Assembly: GCA_002429045.1 (NCBI GenBank)
Contig: DIYM01000065.1
Span: forward strand, 1 to 20,080
Reading direction: 5' to 3'
Source: Phycisphaerales bacterium UBA6054
GTDB taxonomy: Bacteria > Planctomycetota > Phycisphaerae > Phycisphaerales > UBA1924
Length of the DNA stretch: 20,080 nt
The translations under genes and the position numbers were made by a program. The notes under the pieces were generated by a model. It worked only from the letters and a program-made list of their open reading frames with translations, searched no databases and had not been told where the DNA came from. Shown one piece after another: positions 6,770-13,808 of this stretch; within the stretch, counting starts at the first letter, position 1; the number at the start of each line of letters is the position of its first letter.

Positions 6770-8446
6770 TCAGGCTTCCCAGGGCCAGGCGATCGGCATG
6801 CCCTGCGCGACGGCGAGGGCGCGGAGCGTCGCGGTCTTCGACGGGTCGTCGCAGACGGCGTGCGGTTCCGAGCCGTTGTTCACGCACCATGACGCGATGA
6901 GCCCGGCGGCCTCGCCGACCGCCCACTCGACCGGGTGCAGGCGCGTGCACCCGTTCGCGACGTGAGACACGCCCATCGCCTTGCCGCCCGAGAGCAGGTT
7001 CCGGACGCGCACGGGCACGAGCGCCCCCATCGGGATCCGGAACGGGCACGCGGGCACATAGACGTTGTTGCGGCCGGCCGCTGTCGGATGCAGGTCGATC
7101 GGGTAGTGCCCGATCGCGACCGAGTCCTCGAACGGTTGTCCGGTGCCCCACGGGGTCGCACCCTGATCCGGTTCGCCCGCTTCGCGCCTTTGCCGCGTCC
7201 CCACATGGGCCTCGGTGAGCATGGTGCGCGCCAGGAGCCTCCTGGGTTCGCGGATGTACGCGGCTTTGGCGAATCCGTCGTCGGTGCCGAGTTCATCGCC
7301 CCGGAGTCTCAGGCCCGGGTACCCGGTGCCGCCGTCGTGGCGCGGCGCGTCGGTCTGCATCCAGTAGAGCAGGCAGCGCGACTGGTCGCGTGCGGCGGCG
7401 TAGGCGTTTGCACGCCCCTCTCCGGATGCGCCCAGCAGCGTGTGCTGCCAGTGGTCCATCTGCACCCAGTTCACCAGGGACACGTCGGGGAACCGGTGCG
7501 CATGCTCTGCGAGGTGCGAGGCGTGATCGACGATGCGCCGGTACCGCCAGAGCTCCCATTGGTTGTCGCCGGGCTCGTCCGGCCAGGGGACCAGGCCGAG
7601 CTCGCGCCCTTCCTTGGCGTCGTGGCTTGGCACGGTCCAGCTCAGCAGCCGGCCCGTCCAGGGCGGCGTCATCTCCGGCACGTAGTCGCGCCAGAAGCCG
7701 TACGACTCCGGGCGATCGATCGTGTGGTCCTCGCCGGGCCTGTGCTCGATCGCGAAGCACCAGCTGAACGCCTGCTGGTCGCGTTCGTCGTGATCGTGCC
7801 CGGCGCGGAGGTCGGTGCGTCCGTGGAGTTCCCCGTACACGCGCGATGCCTCGGCGCCGATCAGCGACTCGGTGTCGGTCGCGTCGATGACATCGCCGAG
7901 GTCGGTGGCGTCGAGCACGAAATCGGCCCGGACATCGAACGTGCTGCCGGTCTGGGTGTCGCGGAACGTCACGCGCGTGACACGGTCGCGGTGGTGTTCT
8001 GCGCGGATCATGGCGGTGTTGGTGCGCAGTTGGATGTGTTTTCGTGCATCATCGGTGCCGATCATCGAGCGGAGCACGGTCTCGATCACGCGGGGCTCGG
8101 CGCACAGGCGGCTGACCCAGCCCCGCCCGGGGTTCATCAGCGGGTCCGACGCGGCCTCCTCCTTGAGCGGGCGGTGCTCGCGGTACCACGCCCGCACGCG
8201 CTCGCGCATCTCGGTGTAGGCTGCGGTGCAGGCGCGGAACCCGGTGGGCGCGTGCGGGCCGTTGCCCTCGATCCACGCGTTCTCGTCCGGGGGGACGCCC
8301 TGCGCGGTGAGCTGGCCGCCGATCCAATCGGTGTCTTCGGTCACCACGCAGTCGACGCCGTTGCGGGCGCAGGCGAGGGCCGCCGCAACACCCCCGGTTG
8401 TCGCGCCGACGATCAGTACGGGTGTGTTCAGATCGGTGCGGTTCAT
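6770..8446 (-). CDS. FAD-dependent oxidoreductase of the sugar-operon type
   Basis: A 558-residue flavoprotein of the FAD_oxidored (PF12831-like) family. The N-terminal dinucleotide fold starts VLIVGATTGGVAAALA (10-25), with GATTGG in place of the strict GxGxxG, a variant I know from this family. WIGGQLTAQGV (41-51) is the second flavin-contact motif, FVLDATDLGD marks the end of the FAD-binding part, and LSGGKAMGVSHVANGCTRLH with EWAVGEAAG near the C-terminus closes the flavin pocket. No signal peptide, so cytoplasmic. It is the last gene of the transport operon: one base after the permease stop, with AAAGGA four bases before its ATG, inside the permease 3' end. Position suggests oxidation of the imported sugar or glycoside, but no substrate has been shown for this type as far as I know. 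Homologues are sometimes labelled xanthan-lyase-associated; I do not adopt that name. Flavoprotein class is sure, reaction is not. Confidence 0.88.
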   Translation of the reverse strand: MNRTDLNTPVLIVGATTGGVAAALACARNGVDCVVTEDTDWIGGQLTAQGVPPDENAWIEGNGPHAPTGFRACTAAYTEMRERVRAWYREHRPLKEEAASDPLMNPGRGWVSRLCAEPRVIETVLRSMIGTDDARKHIQLRTNTAMIRAEHHRDRVTRVTFRDTQTGSTFDVRADFVLDATDLGDVIDATDTESLIGAEASRVYGELHGRTDLRAGHDHDERDQQAFSWCFAIEHRPGEDHTIDRPESYGFWRDYVPEMTPPWTGRLLSWTVPSHDAKEGRELGLVPWPDEPGDNQWELWRYRRIVDHASHLAEHAHRFPDVSLVNWVQMDHWQHTLLGASGEGRANAYAAARDQSRCLLYWMQTDAPRHDGGTGYPGLRLRGDELGTDDGFAKAAYIREPRRLLARTMLTEAHVGTRQRREAGEPDQGATPWGTGQPFEDSVAIGHYPIDLHPTAAGRNNVYVPACPFRIPMGALVPVRVRNLLSGGKAMGVSHVANGCTRLHPVEWAVGEAAGLIASWCVNNGSEPHAVCDDPSKTATLRALAVAQGMPIAWPWEA

Positions 8447-8447
8447 G

Positions 8448-9269
8448 TCATCCTTTCACCGATCCCCCGAACAACTCGGGCTTGAGCCAGCGCTGGATCG
8501 CGATGAAGAACACCACGATCGGGACGATGGCCAGCACGGACGCCGCGTACGCGACGCGGGGGTTGGTCGCGAACACGCCCAGCATGCGGTTGATCGCGAC
8601 GGGCAGCGTGAACCTTTCTTCGCTCTGGAGGATCACCAGCGGCCAGAGCAGGTCCGACCACGCCCCGATCACGCTGAACAGCGCGAGCAACGCCAGCGAA
8701 GGCGCGGCCAGCGGGAGCATCACGGACCACCAGATCCGCAGTGAGCTCGCGCCGTCGATCCACGCGGCTTCTTCGAGATCGCGCGGGATCGCGAGGAATG
8801 CCTGGCGGCACAGAAAGATCCCGAACGCCGACACGCTGAAGGGGATCACGGCTCCGGCGAGCGAGTCGTACAGCCCGAGCCCGGCCGCGATCTTGAACAT
8901 CGGAACCACGATGACCTGCTCTGGGATCATCGTCGTCGCGAGCACGAGCACGAACACCGTCTGACGCCCGCGGAACGAGAACCGCGCGAGCGGGTACGCG
9001 GCCAATGCGGCGAGCGCCACGTTCAGCCCGGCGCGGGCGAGCGTGACCAGCACCGAGTTGAACGCCGCGATCGAGAGCCCGCCGGTTTCCCAGGCGTCGC
9101 GGAAGTTGTCGGTGGTCCACGGGCCGGACAGCGTGTTGAGCCGGGCCTGAGGGGATTGGAACGCGCCCACGACCAGCCAGAGCGCCGGGACGATGGCGAG
9201 CGCGACGAGGCACGCGGCGGCCGCGTACCCGGCGAGGATCCAGCCCGCGTGCCGCGCCCCGGTGCTCAT
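8448..9269 (-). CDS. Carbohydrate ABC transporter permease, MalG type
   Basis: Second inner-membrane channel subunit of a CUT1-class sugar importer. 273 residues with six predicted membrane segments, the first at about 10-35. The cytoplasmic EAA loop that docks onto the ATPase is intact: EEAAWIDGASSLRIWW followed by LPLAAP (166-190), and the C-terminus WLKPELFGGSVKG is typical of MalG-like subunits. The start at 9269 is chosen because its ATG overlaps the stop of the preceding permease (tcat, 9266-9269) and GGAGG lies five bases upstream; the same frame is open further upstream but only as a shadow of the binding protein and first permease. It is followed one base later by the FAD oxidoreductase. 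It pairs with the MalF-type subunit; no ATPase gene is in the window. Confidence 0.94.
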   Translation of the reverse strand: MSTGARHAGWILAGYAAAACLVALAIVPALWLVVGAFQSPQARLNTLSGPWTTDNFRDAWETGGLSIAAFNSVLVTLARAGLNVALAALAAYPLARFSFRGRQTVFVLVLATTMIPEQVIVVPMFKIAAGLGLYDSLAGAVIPFSVSAFGIFLCRQAFLAIPRDLEEAAWIDGASSLRIWWSVMLPLAAPSLALLALFSVIGAWSDLLWPLVILQSEERFTLPVAINRMLGVFATNPRVAYAASVLAIVPIVVFFIAIQRWLKPELFGGSVKG

Positions 9270-10141
9270 TCGCCCCTCCCGCTCGTCAGGCGCAGGTTGA
9301 TCAGGCTGAACACGAGGATCACCGCGAACAGGACCACACCCGCGGCGCACGCGGCGCCGAACGCACCGCGTTCGAACGCCAGGTCGTAGATGTACGGCAC
9401 GGCGGTCTGCTGGTCGGTCGGGACGCCGCGCACGGTGACGAACAACTCGTCGAAGACCTTGAGCGCCGAGATCGAAGAGATGACCGCGATGAGCACGATG
9501 GTCGGACGCAGCGAGGGGAGTGTGACATGCAGGAACGTCCCGACCGGCCCGGCGCCGTCGATCGCCGCCGCCTCCCTCGTTGAGGCGGGCACCTGCATGA
9601 GCCCCGCGAGGAAGATCATCATGTAGAACCCGAACCCCTTCCACGCGGTGACCATCATCGCCGACATCAGCGTGAACGGGTGCTCGGTCAGCCAGCGGAC
9701 CGGGCCCGCCCCGGGGACGAGCGTGATGATCTGGTTCAGCAGCCCGTTGTCTTCGCTGAGCACGAGTCTCCAGGCGACGGCGGCGACGATCGTCGGTGTC
9801 ACGACCGGCAGGAACAGCAGCAGCCGGAGCAGCTTCCCCCCGCGGACCGTGGAATCGACGACCAGGGCGGACCCGAGCGCGAGCACGATGAGCGCCGGCG
9901 TGACGAGCAGGTAGAAGAACGAGTTGGCGATCGCGGAGAAGAAGACCCGGTCGGAGAGCAGCGCCCGGTAGTTCTGCAGCCCGACGAACTCGGGCTCGCT
10001 GAACGCGGAGTAGCGCGTGAACGAAAACACGACGACCTGGGCCGCCGAACCGACGAAGAACACGCCCAGCACCACGATCGCGGGCGCCAGGAACAGCCAC
10101 GGCGTGATCGTGCGGTGGGCTCGCAGCGTGCCCTGCTTCAT
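9266..10141 (-). CDS. Carbohydrate ABC transporter permease, MalF type
   Basis: First inner-membrane channel subunit of the same CUT1 sugar importer. 291 residues, six predicted membrane segments; a short basic N-terminus leads into TPWLFLAPAIVVLGVFFVG (13-31), and FVGLQNYRALL (52-62) is the usual periplasmic motif of this class. The EAA loop is REAAAIDGAGPVGTF followed by VTLPSLRP (189-213). The start at 10141 overlaps the stop of the binding protein (tcat, 10138-10141); the frame stays open upstream only as a shadow of that gene. Upstream bases show only a weak purine site, consistent with translation by coupling. Its own stop overlaps the start of the MalG-type subunit, so the two channel halves should be made in equal amount. 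Confidence 0.94.
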   Translation of the reverse strand: MKQGTLRAHRTITPWLFLAPAIVVLGVFFVGSAAQVVVFSFTRYSAFSEPEFVGLQNYRALLSDRVFFSAIANSFFYLLVTPALIVLALGSALVVDSTVRGGKLLRLLLFLPVVTPTIVAAVAWRLVLSEDNGLLNQIITLVPGAGPVRWLTEHPFTLMSAMMVTAWKGFGFYMMIFLAGLMQVPASTREAAAIDGAGPVGTFLHVTLPSLRPTIVLIAVISSISALKVFDELFVTVRGVPTDQQTAVPYIYDLAFERGAFGAACAAGVVLFAVILVFSLINLRLTSGRGE

Positions 10142-11535
10142 CTGGTCGTTCCGCCCGGCAACGGCACCGGCGGGGGCGTGGGGATGGCGTCCATCGATAC
10201 GGGGGGCTCGCCCGCCAGGGCCCGCTTCTGCTCCTCGGCGTCGAGGATCCCGTTCCAGTCCCGCTCGATGTCGCCCAGCACCGTGCCGAGGTCGGTGTCT
10301 CCCAGCAGAGCCCGCTTGATGTGCTCGTTGAACGACCGGCGGAGCACCGGCCAGCACTCCAGCCTCGGGGTGAACGCCACCGCCGGCCCGAGCGCTTCGG
10401 CGACGATGGCGCGCGCGTGCCCGATCTTCTCGTTGCCCTCGGCGGTCTCCGCGGGCGTTGGGCCATCGAAGAACGGGTCCTCCAACGACGCGGGCGTGCT
10501 GGGCAGGATCGGCGCGAGCCTGCAGAACGCGAGTTGGTTCTCGGGGCTTGTCAGCTCCCACGCCAGCGCCGCCGCCAGGTCGGGCTCTTCTGTTGAGGCG
10601 CTGATGCAGACCGGCATCACCGCGATGTGCGCACGCCCGAGCGATCCGACGATCGGGGCGGAGACCTCGGTCGTGTCGTAGGCGGCACGCGACGCGCCCC
10701 GCACGCGCCCCAGGAAGTTCGCCCCGGTGTTCAGCACGGCGACACGCCGGTCCTGGTAGACCTCGATCAGGTGCTCGAACCCGTTGGTCGCGGCCTGCCT
10801 CGGCATCGCGCCCGAGCGGTACAGATCGACCCACGACCCCACCCAGCCGCGGACCATGGCGCTCGTGAGATCGGCCCGGACACGACCGCCGGTCGTCTTG
10901 AAGGGCACGACCCCGTCGGCGAGCATCATGACCGGCAACTGGGAGTCCTGACCCAGCGGCTGGGTGAAGAGCATCGATCCGGTCCGCTCGAACGCCTCGG
11001 CCGCCTGCTCACGGAGCCCGGGCCAGGTCTCGGCGACGGTCTCGGGCGTGAGCCCGAGTTCTCCGAGCTTGGCGGTGTTCACGATCCGCGCCTGCGTTGT
11101 CAGGTACCAGGGCAGGGCGAACAGCCCGCTGTCGAGATCTCCGATCGAGAGTGCGCCGGCATGGTACCGGGCGGACGGATCGCCGGGCAGCGCGCCGCGC
11201 AGGTCCATGAAGGCGCCAGCGCCCGCGAACCGCGCGAACATCAGATCGGAGAGGTTGATGACGTCCGGGGCCCGCCCCGCGGCGGCGGCGGCGATGAACT
11301 TCCGCTCCACCGCCGAGAAGGGCACGTCGACCCAGACAACCTCGACGCCCGGGTGATCGGACTCGAACCCGTCGATCACGCCCTCGATGTAGTCATCGAA
11401 GTGGGGGCGGAGCGACAGCGTCCACAGCTCGATCTCGGTGGTGCCCGGGTTTTCGGCGCACGACGCGGGCCCCAGCGGGGCGAGCCCGAGTGCGGCGAGC
11501 AGGCCGACGGCGATCGCGCGGATGGGTCGGGTCAT
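10138..11535 (-). CDS. ABC transporter sugar-binding protein (family 1)
   Basis: Extracytoplasmic solute-binding protein that captures a sugar or oligosaccharide for the two permeases encoded next. 465 residues. The N-terminus has a basic start and a hydrophobic run (7-22), then GPASCAEN; Cys26 could be a lipid anchor, but PASC is a poor lipobox, so cleavage as an ordinary signal peptide is equally possible. The mature part follows the MalE-like pattern: IELWTLSLRPHFDDYIEGVI near 36-55, FESDHPGVEVVWVDVPF, AAAAAGRAPDVINLS near 83-97, DSGLFALPWYLTTQARIVNT, AALAWELTSPENQLAF. The C-terminus is an unusual Pro-rich tail (PTPPPVPLPGG). No clear Shine-Dalgarno is seen; 59 bases separate it from the pseudopilin stop, the longest gap in this operon, and contain no obvious hairpin. 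The ligand cannot be told from sequence; context suggests a glycan fragment. Confidence 0.93.
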   Translation of the reverse strand: MTRPIRAIAVGLLAALGLAPLGPASCAENPGTTEIELWTLSLRPHFDDYIEGVIDGFESDHPGVEVVWVDVPFSAVERKFIAAAAAGRAPDVINLSDLMFARFAGAGAFMDLRGALPGDPSARYHAGALSIGDLDSGLFALPWYLTTQARIVNTAKLGELGLTPETVAETWPGLREQAAEAFERTGSMLFTQPLGQDSQLPVMMLADGVVPFKTTGGRVRADLTSAMVRGWVGSWVDLYRSGAMPRQAATNGFEHLIEVYQDRRVAVLNTGANFLGRVRGASRAAYDTTEVSAPIVGSLGRAHIAVMPVCISASTEEPDLAAALAWELTSPENQLAFCRLAPILPSTPASLEDPFFDGPTPAETAEGNEKIGHARAIVAEALGPAVAFTPRLECWPVLRRSFNEHIKRALLGDTDLGTVLGDIERDWNGILDAEEQKRALAGEPPVSMDAIPTPPPVPLPGGTTR

Positions 11536-11594
11536 CGTCAGCGGAGCATCCCAGAGGGTCGGGCGTCGTGCAAGGGGGGTGTGTTCGTCCGGGG

Positions 11595-12581
11595 TCAGCC
11601 GTCGAGATCGACGGTCCGATCGAGGCGTCGGTCGTCGTTGGACCAGATGGCCTCGAACGTGCTCAGGCCTTCGGCGTCGAAGAGGTCGGTGCCTTCCAGT
11701 CCCTTGACGTGGTTATCAACGAACACGAAGTGGGCCTTCCCGGAGAAACCGAAAGGATCATCGGCTCTACGTGGATGGCGGTAATAGGGGATGTACGCGT
11801 CGGGGTCGTTGTTCCCCCCCCGGTCGGGTGATCCTCCTTCTGGGGCTCTGACCCCGCGTATGCCGAACGCGTTGCCCGGAAAATCGTTGACGCCTTCGCC
11901 GCCGCCGAATCGCTCACCGGGGCGTCCCTGCTGACCGATGGCCGATGTGGTGTACCACTGGTACGCGCCGGTGTCGTCGATTTCTCCCGAGTTGCCCCAC
12001 GCTTCAGCGATCAGAAACGTCGATGAAGTCTCTTGAACGGTGATCGCCGTGAACGCGGTCCCACCCACTCCCGTGTTGAAGTTCGCGGTTCGCGGCGGGT
12101 TGTACCGGTGGGTGGTGTAATCGTTGGGGTTGCTTCCGGGCGCGAGACTGCTCCCGCTCGAAGCGTAGAAGTTCATGGTGTACGAGCGTCGCCCGTCCGG
12201 ATGGTTGGGGCATGCGAAGATTTCCCCGCCGGCCGTTTCGGAAACGTTGCTCACTCCGTTGACCGATTCGTTCCCGCCAAAGTCCGGGAGATACGCGCCG
12301 ATCCGCGGCGTTTCGTACCAATAGGTGCCCGTGCCGCCGAACCGGTCGACGCCTTCGTTCACGTTCGGCGGAAACTTGTCCTTCCAGTCGTTGGCGTACA
12401 GGAGCATCGCCTGCCCGATCGAGCGCACGTTGGTCTGACAGATCAGGCCCTTGGCGGTTTCGCGCGCCTTGCCGATCGCGGGCAGGAGGATGCCGATGAG
12501 CAGCGCGATGATCGCGATGACGACCAGCAGCTCGATGAGCGTGAACGCGCGTTCGTGGTGGGTGGTTCGGGGGCGGTTCAT
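11595..12581 (-). CDS. Stand-alone type II pseudopilin-like protein
   Basis: 328-residue protein with a prepilin leader: nine-residue basic start, then RAFTLIELLVVIAIIALL (11-28) forming the hydrophobic pilin helix, continuing as IGILLPAIGKARETAK. Prepilin peptidase would cut before Phe13; Ala12 replaces the usual Gly, a form I know from planctomycetes. The soluble part after residue 45 is rich in Gly, Asn and Tyr, with few Cys, and ends with AHFVFVDNHVKGLEG, similar to the H-X9-DG C-terminal motif of planctomycete prepilin-like proteins. Start chosen because the ATG overlaps the regulator's stop (tcat, 12578-12581) and GGAG lies seven bases before it; the open frame upstream is a shadow of the regulator. 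It sits between regulator and sugar-binding protein with no pilus or type II secretion genes nearby. A role in surface glycan handling is inferred from context only. Confidence 0.9.
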   Translation of the reverse strand: MNRPRTTHHERAFTLIELLVVIAIIALLIGILLPAIGKARETAKGLICQTNVRSIGQAMLLYANDWKDKFPPNVNEGVDRFGGTGTYWYETPRIGAYLPDFGGNESVNGVSNVSETAGGEIFACPNHPDGRRSYTMNFYASSGSSLAPGSNPNDYTTHRYNPPRTANFNTGVGGTAFTAITVQETSSTFLIAEAWGNSGEIDDTGAYQWYTTSAIGQQGRPGERFGGGEGVNDFPGNAFGIRGVRAPEGGSPDRGGNNDPDAYIPYYRHPRRADDPFGFSGKAHFVFVDNHVKGLEGTDLFDAEGLSTFEAIWSNDDRRLDRTVDLDG

Positions 12582-13732
12582 GATTTCACTCCTGCCGTGC
12601 GGCGGGTGGAGACGGCCGGGCGGTCGTCCCGGAGCCTGGCCGTGGATTCGCGGATGATCAGATCGGCGTCGAGCGTGAGGCGCGGGAGCGGGCCCCGCCC
12701 GGACACCTTGGAGAGCAGTTCGACGACCGCGGCCTTGCCGACCTCGGTCAGGGGTTGGCGCATCGTGGTCAGCGCCGGGGACAGGTGCACCGCGCTGGGC
12801 GGGTCGTCCACGCCCACGACGGACAGGTCGTCGGGCACGGAGAGCCCCAGCCGGCTGGCGGCGGTGTAGACGTTCAGCGCGAAGTAGTACCCCGCGGCGA
12901 AGATCGCGGTCGGCGTGTCCTCGTCGCGGAGCATCGCGGTCACGCGTTCGAGCCCCGGCTCGTCGAGCTGCCAGCCCGGGGCGCAGATCTCGCGCGTCGG
13001 ATCGGTCAGGATGCCGAGGCGCTGGCACGCGTTCCGGTATCCCGCGAGACGGTCCACGTTGTTGGTCAGGACGGACTGCCCGCCCACGAACGCGATGCGT
13101 CGGTGCCCGAGGTCGTAGAGGTGCTGGACCGCCGCGTCGGCCATCGCGACGTTGTCGGTGTCCACGCAACCGACGGAGGCCTGCACGGTCCGGGCGCCCA
13201 CGACCATGGTGGGCGGGCGTTCGCTGTCGGGCGATTCCTGTTTGCCGAAGCGTGGAGAGTGATCGAGTTGGTCCTTGAACGGGTTGACGTAGATGTAGCC
13301 CTGGCACTCGTTGCGCCAGTCTTCGCCGTAGCGGAGGAGGACGATGTCGGCGCCGACGTGCTCGGCGCCTCGCCGGACGCCTTCCATGATCTGTCCGTGG
13401 TAGGAGTCGGCCAGCGACGCCTCGGTGTGGAACACGATGCCGATCCGCATCGAGGACGTTCGGTGCTCGGGTTCGGCGTACGACTCGTGGACGAACGTGC
13501 CCCGCCCCTGCCCGCGTCTGAGCACGCCGGCCGCGACGAGTTCCTGGAGGGCCCTGTGCACCGTGACCAGGGAGACGCCGAGGGTCTGGCTGAGGACCTT
13601 GGTGCTCGGCAGGCGATCGCCCGGGTTGAACTGCCCCTTGTCGATCGCGTCCCGGACGGCGTCCCGGACGAGTTCGTAGAGCGGTCTTCCTGGCTCTCCC
13701 CGCACCGGTTGGAGCGTGGGTGGGTTCGTCAT
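12578..13732 (-). CDS. GntR-type DNA-binding / LacI-type sensor regulator
   Basis: 384-residue transcription factor with an N-terminal GntR winged helix (about 15-82): GRPLYELVRDAVRDAI, then LPSTKVLSQTLGVSLVTVHR as the recognition helix region and GVLRRGQGRGTFVHE as the wing. From about 95 (SMRIGIVFHTE) to 370 it has a periplasmic-binding-protein fold as in LacI, with YDLGHRRIAFVGG, PTAIFAAGYYFALNVY, LSVVGVDDPPSAVHLSPALTTMRQP. The same domain order is found in AraR-type regulators of sugar genes. It probably senses the imported sugar or a breakdown product and controls the operon it heads. Its stop overlaps the pseudopilin start. Only five bases separate a strong 12-bp stem from its ATG, and no Shine-Dalgarno is visible; that palindrome may be a terminator, an autoregulatory operator or a translational block. 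Whether it represses or activates cannot be told. Confidence 0.93.
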   Translation of the reverse strand: MTNPPTLQPVRGEPGRPLYELVRDAVRDAIDKGQFNPGDRLPSTKVLSQTLGVSLVTVHRALQELVAAGVLRRGQGRGTFVHESYAEPEHRTSSMRIGIVFHTEASLADSYHGQIMEGVRRGAEHVGADIVLLRYGEDWRNECQGYIYVNPFKDQLDHSPRFGKQESPDSERPPTMVVGARTVQASVGCVDTDNVAMADAAVQHLYDLGHRRIAFVGGQSVLTNNVDRLAGYRNACQRLGILTDPTREICAPGWQLDEPGLERVTAMLRDEDTPTAIFAAGYYFALNVYTAASRLGLSVPDDLSVVGVDDPPSAVHLSPALTTMRQPLTEVGKAAVVELLSKVSGRGPLPRLTLDADLIIRESTARLRDDRPAVSTRRTAGVKS

Positions 13733-13736
13733 GAAT

Positions 13737-13766
13737 GCCGGTTCGGGCGTTTCGGCCCGAGCCGGC
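13737..13766 (-). promoter_or_regulatory. Strong 12-bp inverted repeat just before the regulator start
   Basis: GCCGGTTCGGGC (13737-13748) and GCCCGAGCCGGC (13755-13766) pair over 12 bp with one T-G wobble, around a six-base loop. It ends five bases before the regulator ATG and lies about 40 bases past the sorting-tail gene stop. No U-tract follows on the minus strand, so a standard intrinsic terminator is not evident. Operator for the GntR/LacI regulator, or an RNA stem limiting its translation, are alternatives. Confidence 0.6.
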
Positions 13767-13776
13767 CGTCTTGGGT

Positions 13777-13792
13777 CCGGATCCGCGTCCGG
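13777..13792 (-). terminator. Weak hairpin after the sorting-tail gene
   Basis: CCGGA and TCCGG pair over 5 bp with a six-base loop, 16 bases past the stop codon at 13809-13811. There is no U-rich tail; it may act with the stronger neighbouring hairpin to end or slow transcription. Weak call. Confidence 0.25.
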
Positions 13793-13808
13793 GAAGAGAT
13801 CACACCCC

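Noticed and set aside
9270..10466. Upstream extension of the MalG-type permease frame
   Set aside because: The frame stays open but runs antiphase through the MalF-type gene and the binding protein; the sequence before the Met at 9269 is low-complexity Arg/Ala and the overlap start with GGAGG fits better.
11458..11460. Lipoprotein Cys26 in the sugar-binding protein
   Set aside because: PASC does not fit the usual lipobox well, so lipidation is mentioned only as a possibility and no lipoprotein call is made.
12582..13307. Upstream extension of the pseudopilin frame
   Set aside because: It overlaps the regulator and would bury the prepilin leader inside a protein, preventing processing.
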